A stretch of DNA of 42,821 nucleotides from Reticulitermes lucifugus. Its lineage: Eukaryota; Arthropoda; Insecta; Blattodea; Rhinotermitidae. Positions within the stretch are counted from its first letter, which is position 1. Every line of letters begins with the position of its first letter. Under the pieces are notes generated by a model. The model made no database searches. It saw nothing but the letters and a program-made list of their open reading frames with translations, and was not told where the DNA came from. Shown here piece after piece: positions 31,670-42,120 of the stretch. The stretch covers positions 78,806 through 121,626 of the forward strand of contig JAKCWW010000324.1 in the NCBI GenBank assembly GCA_026260175.1, in the 5' to 3' direction. The position numbers were made by a program, and so were the translations under genes.

Positions 31670-31815
31670 TGGCTGTCCTGATCAAGGTGGTTATCCGAGT
31701 ATGCAGAAGGTATCGTGTTCGATCCCATCCGTCGGCACGAATAATAAAAAATAAATGTGATGAAAACCTGCCAGTATGACAGTGGCAGTAGGGCGCTAGA
31801 CTATAGACTCGTAGG
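31670..31815 (+). mobile_element. tRNA-derived SINE copy, plus strand
   Basis: The head CAAGGTGGTTATCCGAGTAT (A-box TGGTTATCCGAG) precedes a B-box GTGTTCGATCCCATC at about 31709-31723. It is followed by AATAATAAAAAATAAATGTG and an AACCTGCCAGTATGACAGTG body. No target duplication was identified. Confidence 0.6.
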
Positions 31816-32229
31816 AAAGGTGGGTTATATTTAGAATCGAACATTCAGACCGCAGCGCGTGTTCTGGTAGTTTGTGTCACCGGAAGGAAATAGTCTTCGA
31901 ACCTGTCGTTTGTCGGACAGCCTCCGCTAATATCATGAGGTTATAGAGGTTAAATGTGCAATATAACACATTTCCCCCCCTCATCTTGCACAGCGACTGT
32001 CATTTGTCTTCCCAGTTACAGTGTTAACCTCGTTGCCCTGGAGGTGACCATCGAATGACGTTTGTAACGTAGTTTCCGAATGCAAAAAACATGCCTTCAA
32101 AGCAGATGTAGGGCTATATATCAGAAAGTAGCTTGAATTAATTGACCGATTTCCATGAAGCTTGGACGACAGATGTGGCTTTATAACGTTTACCGTACGT
32201 TTATGTGGTTGACCTGGTCGTGGGTTAGA
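31816..32229. other. Gene-free stretch
   Basis: A C-rich run lies at 31975-31980. No gene or element could be supported. Confidence 0.5.
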
Positions 32230-32230
32230 T

Positions 32231-32668
32231 CAGTGGTTATCAGCGATGGTGAAACCAGACGTTCCTCGGGAGGTACCCGGTTCTAATCACGTCCAGGTTA
32301 CAGCCTGTCCTGTACGATCAGTGGTTATCAGCGATGGCGAAACCAGACGTTCTTGGGAGGTACCCGGTTCTGATCATGGCCAGGTTACAGCCTGTCCTGT
32401 ACGATCAGTGGTTATCAGCGATGGTGAAACCAGACGTTCTTCGGGAGGTACCCGGTTCTAATCACGTCCAGGTTACAGCCTGTCCTGTACGATCAGTGGT
32501 TATCAGCGATGGCGAAACCAGACGTTCTTGGGAGGTACCCGGTTCTAATCATGGCCAGGTTACAGCCTGTCGTGTATGATCAGTGGTTATCAGTGATGGC
32601 GAAACCAGGCGTTCTTCGGGAGGTACCCGGTTCTAATCACGTCCAGGTTACTGCCTGTCCTGTCCAAA
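32231..32668 (+). repeat. Tandem array of five tRNA-like units, 87-88 bp each
   Basis: Unit starts (CAGTGGTTATCAG) are at 32231, 32319, 32406, 32494 and 32581, so the periods are 88, 87, 88 and 87. Units alternate in a higher-order pattern. Units 1 and 3 are type A (GATGGTGAAACC, TCGGGAGG, ATCACGTCCAGG) and units 2 and 4 are type B (GATGGCGAAACC, TTGGGAGG, ATCATGGCCAGG). Unit 5 resembles A but has its own substitutions. Each unit carries a D-arm-like A-box (TGGTTATCAGCGATGG) and a T-arm-like B-box (CCCGGTTCTAATCA), as if a tRNA-derived SINE head had been amplified. Open plus-strand frames across the array are not genes, because the periods are not multiples of three. Confidence 0.85.
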
Positions 32669-33325
32669 ATTTTTCGTGATTTTACTTCCTGTCGAGAAGC
32701 ATGCTGTGGCAACTGTGACATTCGCCACGACGTTCTCCTTCCATACCCTTTGCTGATTTTGTCCTTAATGATCATCCATTTCAGTTTAAACCGTCTGTTC
32801 TTTGAAGGTGACGCAGCACCATTCAAGAACGTATGAAATTAATATTTAAATTTTTAATTAGCCAATTATAGTGTAATGTAGGCAACTTACACGGTGTTTG
32901 TCCGTCGTGTAAACTTTCCGTAAAAATTGTGTACATTTTTCGAGTTTCATTTGGTCTTTGCGATTTGTCTTGTGGAAAGAGCGAGGATTTTCAGCTCTCT
33001 TTAACTGGACCGTGAAGCGTGCTGTTGGTTTTACTCCAAGCCTGTGCATTCGTACAATTATGAAGGAAGCCAGAGGCTGTTATCTACACAGAGCCGCGGT
33101 GTGGCGCAACAAGTAATTTCACTCGTAGTTCAGAACAAGTTATCAACCATCCAGGTTGGTTGTTTACACTGTAGAACTACCAGGAAAATACTTTAGTATA
33201 CTTTGCCTAAACTTTCTCGTATATGATACGTGGGGAGAAGGGTTCCTAGTCAGATTTTCAGGAGAATACAGTGGTCTATTCAGGACGTTTTAGTAAGTAT
33301 TGCGCCATTTATGAGACGTAGGTAT
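32669..33325. other. Gene-free stretch
   Basis: No gene could be supported. A short inverted repeat CAACCATCCAGGTTGGTTG lies near 33147-33165. Confidence 0.5.
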
Positions 33326-33329
33326 ATCT

Positions 33330-33490
33330 CCGTATAATGCTAGGCTCTGGGCTGGACTACCGGGAGAGTTGGATTCGATTCCAGACAGGATCAGAGATAT
33401 TTCTCTTTACTACGTCCAGACCGTTCATTCTGATGGCTGTGACAGCTCTCACGTGCATCGGTTGAGTTCTAAGGCAGTGGGTGCATTTGT
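33330..33490 (+). mobile_element. tRNA-derived SINE fragment, plus strand
   Basis: Has CTCTGGGCTGGACTACCGGG, then a B-box GGATTCGATTCCAGAC and a body with CAGAGATATTTCTC and CCAGACCGTTCATTCTG. Ends are unclear. Confidence 0.5.
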
Positions 33491-34255
33491 CCTTATCAAT
33501 GTCTGAACGTGCGAAAGCGAAAAGGCTTGACAGTCCCTTCGACTATTGTCGAGGTTCTCTGCCATAAGGTTAGGTTAAGTTAGGTTACGTGTACTACCAT
33601 GTACATGCATATTGTGGGGCCTTAGTTTACTCTTACCCAGTTCCTTACACGTAATTTTCTCCTTCCCCCGTTCATTAATCAAAATCATCTCACTCGACGC
33701 CAAGTAACTGGTGAAGCCTCTTGAAGTAATCCAAGAAGCAGGAGCAGAAACGGCGCCACATATATTTATTGTACTAGTATGTATAGTCACTCACCACTCT
33801 GTTGCTGTGGAAAAGGGCTGAGACCATGAGGGCCGTGCTGTTGAATGGCTGATTTCAAAAGGGGCGTAACTGCAGTCGGTGTCTCTTGGACGTGCGCCTG
33901 TTTTGGAAATAACAGCTGCAGTTGGAGCTAGACTTGAAAGGGGCCACGAAACGACTTTTAGATAAAACATGTAATGAAGAAGACGTGCGGCGGGGTGAAG
34001 CAGGGAGAGCTTTGCTGCAGTGTCTTCGATGCTGTTAATTAAGCTCCATAGAAAGCATAATGTTACGAGGTTGTGGGTTTGTCGCGTGTGCTGGGTGACC
34101 TACAGAGAACGTAATGTACCGAGCTGCGACGGCTAGAACAGCCCAAATCCAATCGTCGCATTGAGGTTAGAATGCCGCATATTTGTTGGAGGCGTGCAGA
34201 AATTTGCGGTCACACCGCGCATTGCTAAAGGGGAATTGTGTTTGTGAGACCAGAG
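33491..34255. other. Gene-free stretch
   Basis: No gene could be supported. A short telomere-like run GGTTAGGTTAAGTTAGGTTA occurs near 33568-33587. This is common low-complexity sequence in insects. Confidence 0.5.
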
Positions 34256-34257
34256 GG

Positions 34258-34485
34258 TTCTCACGACAGTGTTGTGACGGTAATCGCTTTCTGGGATGTG
34301 ACATCGTGTCGTTCGGCGAGCAGTTCCGACGTTTCGAAGATCGTAGTGTCTTTATTTTCTGAGTCGAGCAGTCCAAGCAGTCTTGGACTCGACCCTGAAG
34401 ATGAAGGCACTACGATGCCCCGAAAAGTCAGGAACTACTCGCCCAATGACACAGCGGCTTTTAATCTTAAAAAGTTTAAACGGTC
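34258..34485 (+). mobile_element. Foldback MITE with two well-matched arms
   Basis: The left arm (about 34285-34352) reads C-T-G-G-G-A-T-G-T-G-A-C-A-T-C-G-T-G-T-C and continues to GATCGTAGTGTCTTT. The right arm (34402-34465) is its imperfect reverse complement: GGCACTACGATGCC, GAACTACTCGCCCAATGACA and CAGCGGC blocks pair with GGCGAGCAGTTC and TGTCGTTC. The centre (about 34353-34395) is unrelated. The plus-strand frame F-W-D-V-T-S-C-R is the family reading. The termini proper and any target duplication are not identified. No protein is expected. Confidence 0.6.
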
Positions 34486-36660
34486 TTGAAGAAAAGACAA
34501 ATTCTAATTCACTCTGACATGAATTGCAGTTCGAACGTTTTTTTTTAAATTTAAATGTCATATGACAGAACAATTTGTGGACCTGAGCACACGTATGTAT
34601 CGCTGTTACACTGCCGTACAGTAGCATCGTACATCTCCGGCAGAGTGAGTTCAGAATCCTGAAAACTGCACCTAAGTAGATTCAGTATATCGTCTGTTTA
34701 TTGGTGAGGAAGGCCACGGTTTCAGTCCCTCTCTACCAACTTTGCATTATTCTGTCCTGCTTTCACAGTCCATCTTATTTATGGGTTTCTTCTAAACGCC
34801 GCGTTTGTCGTGCCTTTATTGTGTTCCAGTTAGCGACAGATGAATTTGATTTCACCTTTTGAGTTTCTCTGTTCTTTCTAGGTGCATAGTCTTGTATACC
34901 AACGAAGAGTGAAAGGGAATCTTTTTTGAGAAGGCGGTCTTTGAGGGGTTTAACTAATCAGTTTGAGGTCCATTTTCACTCTGAAGACTGAAGTTAATTC
35001 TCGTAATAAGTTCTACGTCACAGAGAAGACTGTGCTTCCATTAGAACAACCAGTCACTGAACGCAGTACAGTGAAGTAATGGCTGTTTATTGTAAGAATC
35101 ATACGGGATACATAAAGGCACCGTGTGGACAAAATGCGGAACCCTTATTGTTGGTACACATGGCGGTACATGTGTATAGTAACAACTATGCGTTCTAATA
35201 TTCTACCATCTAAACCCAAATCTGTCAGGTGGTCTCTGCAGGTTTTCCGAATAAACCTTTTTATGTATTTCTGGTCTCTCATACGTGCTACATGTACAGT
35301 CCGACCTGTTTTCAATTTATCACGTGAATATTACCTTGTGGATGATACATAGCATGAAGTTCTCAATAAGCAGTCTATACTGGGGGGAGGGACCAAGTTT
35401 TATACCATTTTAAAAACAGGTAAAAGTACAGTCTTGCTGTTTTAATATTTACGTTTTTAGACAGAAAACTAAAGGACAAAATATTTCGGATCGAATGATT
35501 GCAAGCGTTCCCCCGAATTTGTTCTGCGCTTAATTTCTTCATGCTTGTTCGAAAGTGTTAATGTGTGAACATGGTTAAGTCCATGTGGGTTGCATCATAG
35601 GAAGGAAAACTTCATTGTGTATGAAAGTAAAAGCTAGTTAACGTTAGCTGACTGGTTCACTGTTTTGTGCTGTAGCATGTTACCTTGGAAGAGGTTCGGT
35701 ATAACGCCTGCATAGAGCCTCCTGGTGTAGACAGAAGTTTCGTAACATGTGGCAGCACGAGTGGTGACGTAATCACTCATAAATATTGCCTGTACACTCC
35801 CTTTTAAAAGTAGAACATGCCATTAGTTTTTAGTAAAACCGTCACTATTTGAAGCCCATTCTACTTTACCATGTAGACAACGAAAATCACTGTTCGTTGT
35901 TTTCCTCTTGTACATAATTTAATTAGCGATTTCCGTCTAATGTCTGTCCTTTTGTCTTAAATATGAGACTCATTTCATACCTGAGAAGTAAGCAAGTGCA
36001 AGTCCAGCCGTTAGTGACAGATGAATCTGAAAATGGATTGCTGGAATTGACAGATTTCATTTCGTAACCTTTGGTGGTAATATTTCCCTGGTTTTGTTAG
36101 GTGATCGCTCCAGTAATACCGCTGTATTGGCCCTTTCCCTCCCGTTCCATATTCAAACTGCTTAGAATTCTTATCGCTGGCAACAGATCACTCGGCCTCC
36201 CTCCAACCAAAACTAGTGACGTTACGGACAAGGTAGTTTCCATAGAGTCGGTAACAATTCAGTTGCAACTCGGGAAATCCAACTCATGATGTAAGGTCGC
36301 ATCGAAGCGTATTTTTCACGAGGTCCACTTCAGATTTTGATGGTCGTTATCTCGACTGTCATGATAAAGCAGTCTGTCTAACACAAAAGTTGCACATTAA
36401 GGCTACATTTTTTTTACCGCCTCACTGTTTGTTAAAGGCATTAATGAGGAGATAGCTTCTAAGAGAATATGAAAGATATGCTAATAAAGCTCTGGTTGTA
36501 GATATAGGTACACGTACGTTTAGACAAAGTTAAATGTAAGTGGTTTAATAAGATAACAAGGTTTGTAAATAATATACTTGTATGTATTTAATGTCGAAGG
36601 GGCCACCACCGTGACAGCGCGAGGGTTATTGAAGTAGCCCCAAGCAAAGAAGGATTAACT
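34486..36660. other. Long gene-free stretch
   Basis: Nothing could be supported in about 2.2 kb. Frames at 35125-35352 (+) and 36101-36289 (+) have no motif. Confidence 0.5.
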
Positions 36661-36663
36661 GAA

Positions 36664-36691
36664 AATAATAATAATAATTATTATTATTATT
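36664..36691. repeat. Perfect (AAT)n/(ATT)n palindrome, 28 bp
   Basis: AATAATAATAATAA is followed immediately by its reverse complement with no loop. It can form a cruciform or long AT hairpin and is probably slippage-derived. Confidence 0.8.
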
Positions 36692-36899
36692 ATATAATCA
36701 CAATCATTAGAAACGTGTTTATGTGTACATGAAAATTGGGAACTCATGTTTTTAGATTCTGGCCCAAATTCAAATTACTGGCTGTTATTGTTGTGTTGTC
36801 ATTGTCAGTATCTTAGGTACGATACCAAGCGAAGGTACAGTATTTCATACAGAAGGTCAACAGACGTGCTGGAATGGTGAACGCATACGCACTTCATGG

Positions 36900-37172
36900 T
36901 CCCTCAAAGGAAAATGCTAGGCCACTACGTTATATTAGGCCACGGCCACTTCTTCCACATCCTTTCCAGTTCATTATTTACTAATCATGCCATTGGACAG
37001 TGTATGGACTGAGCTACTGACAGCGTTGTTACGTAGTGTGGACTGTAAATCAGTAACACCCCAGGCATCAGCAGCTTCTCTGGTCGTCGGTGTAACCCTT
37101 AGGAAACGGTGGTCGTTGCACGTACCGCCTGCGTTAACGTTACAAAGACTTCGCATTTTGCGCACATAGCTT
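36900..37172 (-). repeat. Dispersed repeat family R1, longest copy, minus strand
   Basis: The minus strand reads GTCTTTGTAACGTTAACGC, the CAACGACCACCGTTTCC block, the CTGCTGATGCCTGGGG block, TGGCATGATTAGTAAATAATG, then AATGAACTGGAAAGGATGTG and GTGGCCGTGGCCTAATATA. The last two blocks also occur at 15705-15890 and, further along the same element, the family continues into the portion seen at 6885-7045. The antisense frames of 60-63 codons across it are by-products. Confidence 0.6.
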
Positions 37173-37404
37173 AGCCTGTTGATGAGTTTTACATGATTCC
37201 GAGAATAAGCAGCGATTGGTCATTGTAATTGAGACGCAGTGTGTTTTTTGTGCGGTAGGAACAGCATGTTTGAATATTTAGAACTTGCACGCACGGATTA
37301 TGTATGGCATTGAGTATATAACATTAAGTATTTAGAACTTTATCGTGAACGTCCAGGATAGTTAGCATTGTTGAGAGGTTAAATAACATCCATGCATTAA
37401 GCTA
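37173..37404. other. Gene-free stretch
   Basis: Nothing could be supported. Confidence 0.5.
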
Positions 37405-37472
37405 CGCACCAGGCCATCTGCCTGGTACCCCCCCCCNCCCCGGTGTTCGACTTTTCCGCCAGGCAGGCGGTG
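37405..37472. repeat. GC-rich hairpin with a C-run that contains an ambiguous base
   Basis: ACCAGGC-CATCT-GCCTGGT forms a 7-bp stem. It is followed by a C-run interrupted by an N at 37437 and then CCGCC-AGGCA-GGCGG. The core resembles the hairpin at 12669-12698. The N marks an assembly uncertainty in the homopolymer. Confidence 0.6.
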
Positions 37473-37995
37473 AGATTTTATCATGTAGGTTTTTGTGCTC
37501 CATTTGCACCAGACATGGAATTAATGTAAAGCTTATTATGTAATGTATTAAACACGTTAAAATGTTGTTTTTGTTTAAAAAGTCAGCAACAGTGTAAACT
37601 TTTTAACATCATTACTCACCGTCTTTGAGCTCGAAGCTTTAGGTGGTGACGATCGTCAGGAATTGTAGTTATCATTTAAGGACATGAAGGTTGAATTTGA
37701 CAGGGGAAAACGGCACAGAAGTGGAAGATTATACTTCAGATTGGAGCGAATATATTTCCGTTTGTAATAAGATTTTGTGTACCTCGTTGGGCTAAATATT
37801 CTTTTATTGCTGATACAAATGTGTTATTTCAGACTATCTCTAGACCCCCTGTTTCAAAGCTCGCAGTTACAAATCATTTATCCTTCTATTTTGTTGAATA
37901 TACACCGTAGCAGCATATGTTTCAAAAGAAAAACTGTAGGTCATAATGAATCCAGATGTTCGTGTAGTTTACGAATTTTTGTTAGGTTGAACAAC
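37473..37995. other. Gene-free stretch
   Basis: No gene was seen. A short TTTGACAGGGGAAAA at 37694-37708 resembles part of the fourth SINE family body. Confidence 0.4.
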
Positions 37996-38004
37996 TACGG
38001 GAAA

Positions 38005-38135
38005 AATCATTTCTCTGCATGTTAAATTGAGTTTGCTGGTTTGTTACGAAAAATTTTGGCGACATTTTTGCCGTATACTAAATTTCATCGAAATCCGTTC
38101 AGTAGTTTCTGGCATAAAATATTCGCAGACAATCA
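38005..38135 (+). mobile_element. Fragment of a retroelement 3' region
   Basis: Contains AATTTCATCGAAATCCGTTC and AGTAGTTTCTGGCATAAAAT, a motif series widespread in insect genomes at the 3' regions of non-LTR or RTE-like elements. A weaker copy, with CAAGTTTCATGAAAATCCGTT, lies at 42080-42105. The element class is inferred. Confidence 0.4.
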
Positions 38136-38165
38136 GACGGGAAACGTCGTCCATTTTCCGTGTCT

Positions 38166-38191
38166 TATATATATATATATATATATATATA
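38166..38191. repeat. (TA)13 microsatellite
   Basis: Uninterrupted TA dinucleotides between TGTCT and TTTTTTACTG. Direct observation. Confidence 0.9.
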
Positions 38192-38650
38192 TTTTTTACT
38201 GAACACTTAGAAATCGTCACACCTCCCATATATAAAACACCCTCAGAGTAGGAGCTGAGGCTAACAAATATTTTGTCCAGAGAGCGGAGCCATTAAGTCC
38301 GACCTGGTATATTAGATACGCTGCCTAACAAGGAAAAAGGCTAACGGGACCTGCCTGGGAATCCGATTTGTGGGTTTGTCACGAATCATTAGACTTCCTA
38401 ATTCACAGGTAACTGCTGCTAGGGGTGTCCAGTACTGACAGCCAGTGGTGGGTCGTTCGTAGTCACAGCAGTCACCTGCCACAGAAATAGGAGGATGGAT
38501 TTTTTGTGTCGGTTAAGGTGCCAGTTAGTAACTCTTCGATATTAAGTGCTCAGTACTTCAGTTTGCAACGAAACTTCGTGCGTCTTTGAAAACCGAACGT
38601 TCAGCGCCTTAATGTTACTTGTATGAGATTCATTTGAATGTTTTTCACCG
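38192..38650. other. Gene-free stretch
   Basis: Nothing could be supported. Confidence 0.5.
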
Positions 38651-38654
38651 AACT

Positions 38655-38925
38655 TCACGGTTGAGTGGTTAGCCCTTCCGCTTCGTGTACTGGAGGTCGC
38701 AGGTTTGAATTTGGCCGGCTTCCCTTGGGTGTTACGTGGTTCATGCTAGTCGCACCAGGCGTATCCCACGATAGTACCTCAGAATTTCACGATCGCTTCC
38801 TGACACATCGTTTTCAGTTTACTATTCGCCAATCATCCTGTCAGTCGACTCTGTGTAGTCTTGAGCTGTTGCCTACGCCGTTCCATAAAGAACAAATAAA
38901 GTACAACAGAAAAGTGATTTGAATA
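38655..38925 (+). mobile_element. tRNA-derived SINE, plus strand
   Basis: Starts CACGGTTGAGTGGTTAGCCC (A-box GAGTGGTTAGCC), then a TACTGGAGGTCGCAGGTTTG stretch with B-box CAGGTTTGAATTTGGC. It has a body of about 200 bp that includes TTTTCAGTTTACTATTCGCC and ends in AACAAATAAAGTACAAC. The head resembles a tRNA-Ser/Leu-type arm. The 85-codon plus-strand frame is the SINE itself. Confidence 0.7.
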
Positions 38926-40920
38926 TCTACAATTCCGTATCTTTATTGTAGTTGGCTCTGCAACAGCATGTTTTTCTGAGCATCGCATGGAACATTGAGG
39001 CCAGCGAGGAAAGGAAAACTAAAGTTAGCGCGTTTGGAAAAACACGTATTAATCGGAGCACACCTTTCCACTGTCGTTGGTGATTAATAATTACAAATTT
39101 CTGAAGTGACAGAATTTTTGTCTGTAAGAGACTGTATGTGACTATTTGGGATTCCATGCAGATCTGTTATAAATTTTATCCGTGTTCAAAACTCGAGCAG
39201 GCTGAATTATGTATGGTGTGCATTGTTGACAGTGTCTTCTGTTTTTTACTTCTTCGACACTCATACTTCCTGTCGGTTGTCCTACACCCAGCCTCTTGTG
39301 GCCTTAGAACCACATGCTGAGAAACATCGCCACAGAAACAGCAGACAGTACAGGGCATGCTAGTTTTATGTAACATGTTCCGTGTTGCAGCTGCTACAAA
39401 TTAAGGCCCACATGTTCAATTACGGTTACCCGCGAGTCTCTTAAGGAACGTTACATCCTGCTAATAGATCGTCATTGCACGCATGCGTCATGAGTAGACA
39501 CGTCAGTTAAAGCCATTTGAAAGACTGGTTTCGTGCGCGTGATCTGATCCCAGACCCCGAAGAAGTGTCTATGCAGAATCGCCTATTGAAGATAACACAT
39601 TAGTTTTAGTTACGCCGTAATTATAGCTGAAGTTAAAATGGCACAGCACCAGTTTTCCATATCAGAGTATGCACATCCTGTCTGAAACGTAGAAAATCGC
39701 CGGCACTGCGGAGTGGCGTGATGCCGAAGTTACTTTATTATTTCGGTACGTTGCAATATGTTTAAACCTCCTAATGACTAGGGGTCGCTGTTTACTTCTC
39801 AGATATAATGTTTGCTTTCTGAGTGTTCCGCCAAAACCAAACGATCGTCTTTATAATGGAGTCGTCGTCGTCTCAGATTGGAAGCAGTTTATTTGCTTGT
39901 GTACCACGTCGCACTTGTGTGCATTGAATTTGCTGTTCTACTCATAACTGATGTAAACATCGATGGTAATTGAATGCGCTTCGTAACCCGTTCCTTTTCC
40001 AGTTTATACTTCTGAGCCGATAGTTGACGAGCAGTAAATGGCATGTAATCGTATAATTTGGGGCCAGCAGAACAATGAAGATGACTTGTAGTACAAGCAT
40101 GTATGAGCGTAGTACAAGCAAGGTTGCGGCATTATTATCTGTGCACTGTCCATTCGTGGAGTTCCTCCGCGGGTTTGCGTCGAGTCTTATTGGACTCAGA
40201 AGAACAGATGCTGAAAACTTGGGCAGAATTTCGTGACTCAGAGAGGGACTAAGACGAATGCAGAAAGCAATGCGTAACAATCTGCAATGCACCTAATATA
40301 GTCGGAAATCAAGGTGTGATAGGCAAAACGTATATCCCCCTTTAGGGAATGTGTACAATACATCTTCATAAGCACAAGGGACAGCCGAACTACCGAGATA
40401 GGCATAGTACTCCCTCCCCCGTTCTTTCATCTTTTTTAATGGCTGTTGTAACGGCAGGAAATCTGAAACAGTTTTCCCTTAAAATCTTGTGTAGGGCTGA
40501 AGGAAGCTTAACCAGACGTATCTGACACCCATCCCCTGTCTTCTTTGGCGATAGCCCCCGTAATGGTGTCTCTATCATGACGTGGAAACGATCGTCCAGT
40601 CAGTGCAGTCCCCTCCAACTGTCAGTGTAATAACAAACGATTACTGATCTGATGTTTTTGGGATAATAAGGGGGTATTGTTGATTGATTGAAGAAAAAGA
40701 ACAGTCCCTTTGACAGGTTCATTTCCAAAGGCTGCCATTTTTACAGAGTAGCCCGGACTGTTCACGATGACAGTGCAGATATATCAGTGGAATTAGCGAA
40801 TAGACAAGCGTTGGCAGTTCGTTTCAAGTTCGGTGCCAGAGGTTTATGTAAAATTATGTACTGAACGGTTAGTAAGCTGTGGAAGTAAAGTTTCCGCTGT
40901 CCACGGCAAGGACACGCGTA
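38926..40920. other. Long gene-free stretch
   Basis: No exon, RNA gene or complete element could be supported in 2 kb. Frames at 38927-39376, 39942-40292 and 40390-40578 lack domains and splice-site support. Confidence 0.5.
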
Positions 40921-40926
40921 GGATTA

Positions 40927-41268
40927 CACTCATCCCTCGTTTTTCGCGGGGGTTAGTTTCCAAGACCTCGCCCTTCCCCTTGCAAAAGGCGAATCTGCGA
41001 ATAATCTATCCGCCCTCACCAGACAATATTTCAGTATTTGTAAGTGTTTTTTATTTCTTTACATAAACACTGTTATGGGAGTTGCTGTCTTTTTTCTTTC
41101 AACTCCTTGAACATCATGCGGTATGGCCCGAAGACCTGTTCGAGTTGTCGAAAAATTTTGATGCTCCCACCCATTGAAGGGACCGAGTAATGTATTTCTG
41201 TTCTTGGAGCAACCCCGTGAATTTGCGAAATCGCGAAGTACGAATCCGCGAAAAGTGAGGGATGAGTG
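40927..41268 (+). mobile_element. Pogo/Tigger-like MITE, 342 bp, TA target duplication
   Basis: The left end CACTCATCCCTCGTTTTTCG, followed by CGGGGG, and the complement of the right end CACTCATCCCTCACTTTTCG, followed by CGG, form terminal inverted repeats that match at 21 of 23 positions. TA flanks both ends (40925-40926 and 41269-41270). CATCCCTCG..TTTCGCGG ends with TA duplication are typical of pogo/Tigger-type members of the Tc1/mariner superfamily. The interior has no transposase reading, so it is non-autonomous. Confidence 0.8.
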
Positions 41269-41394
41269 TATACATTGCTTTTTATGTTATTTTACGATGC
41301 TGCTTTAACTACGAAGCTTGAACGTGGCGTTGAAGAACATTAAGACGATGTTCTTAAATAGTACGTATGTAGACATTCCTCAGGAGGCGGTCGT

Positions 41395-41665
41395 GGTGTG
41401 GTTTATGGTGTTAAACCCAGTATTCGCGTGGAGTATTTTCCCATAAATCTCATGTGAACTGGTATCTCGACAGAGATTCGATCTGGGCTCCACTCTAATG
41501 CGTTACCCCTACAGCAGCCTGCTTGGTATGTACCGGTATATAGTTTGTAGGGGCGTGGACGTAAAACTCCACGAATTCTATGCGTAGATGGACAGCCGTT
41601 ACCCCTGGAAAACACCTCGCAGTACTCATTGAATAGGGCCTCCAGGTGGGCCCCAGTGCTATGAT
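41395..41665 (-). mobile_element. S1-related SINE plus a tRNA-like segment, minus strand
   Basis: From 41590 to 41665 the plus strand has TTACCCCTGGAAAACACCTC, the GTACTCATTGAATAGGGCC block and TCCAGGTGGGCCCCAGTGC. These match the S1 body (GTACCCATTGTACAGGAGGC then GGGCCCCAGGG). On the minus strand of 41527-41460 a second tRNA-like segment appears, with GGGGTAACGCATTAGAG (A-box-like) and CAGATCGAATCTC (B-box). The arrangement differs from the other S1 copies, so two elements may be joined. The 70-codon minus-strand frame is a by-product. Confidence 0.55.
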
Positions 41666-41767
41666 AGCCCAGTAAAGCTACAGGTTACGGAGTGTGGAGT
41701 GTGTGCCTGGAATGGATCCCAGCTGTTAATATTGCATTACTTTTTATTCGGGAACATGAAGGTAATC

Positions 41768-41950
41768 CAAGGGATAAATACCATGAAATGGATCTTGAAG
41801 TAATGGTACGTATGTGAGGGGGTGGACTGGATTCAGCTCGTGCAAGGTAAGAGTACAGGGGCGGGGTTTTCTGTATATGGTAATGAAAGTAAAGGCGGGA
41901 AATTTCTTGACAAATTTAGCTACTATCTCCGTTCAGTGGAGTTAATGTAG
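41768..41950 (+). mobile_element. 3' end of the LINE family, degenerate copy
   Basis: The plus strand reads D-K-Y-H-E-M-D-L-E-V, then after a frameshift D-W-I-Q-L-V-Q-G-K, then GTAATGAA, then GGCGGGAAATTTCTTGACAA, and finally TCAGTGGAGTTAATGTAG. Order and residues match the tails at 1-269 and 42505-42678. It is more diverged than either and is frameshifted. Confidence 0.65.
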
Positions 41951-42069
41951 ACTTTAAATTTTACTGTTGTCATGCTATTCGGTCTAAATACAACCTTCTG
42001 TGTCATTTATTCCAATTTCATGTCACTCCTTTTTGACAGTCATCGCCATCGCAGCAGCCTCCGAAAGTA

Positions 42070-42120
42070 ATGTGTTTGTGCAAGTTTCATGAAAATCCGT
42101 TATTTGAAGGTTTAGTCGGG
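42070..42120 (+). mobile_element. Weak second copy of the retroelement 3' motif
   Basis: CAAGTTTCATGAAAATCCGTT followed by a TGAAGGTTTAGTCGGGGACG stretch resembles the segment at 38083-38110. Too short to define a boundary. Confidence 0.3.

Noticed and set aside
32246..32579. Overlapping frames with repeated V-P-G-S-N-H units
   Set aside because: They are translations of the tandem array at 32231-32668, whose periods are not multiples of three, so no repeat protein is encoded.
32231..32668. CRISPR-like array
   Set aside because: The repeats are contiguous 87-88-bp units without unique spacers, in eukaryotic DNA. A CRISPR array needs short repeats separated by distinct spacers.
33560..33590. 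Telomere-like TTAGG run
   Set aside because: Only about three degenerate units. Such short runs are common in insect DNA and give no evidence for a telomere or a telomeric insertion.
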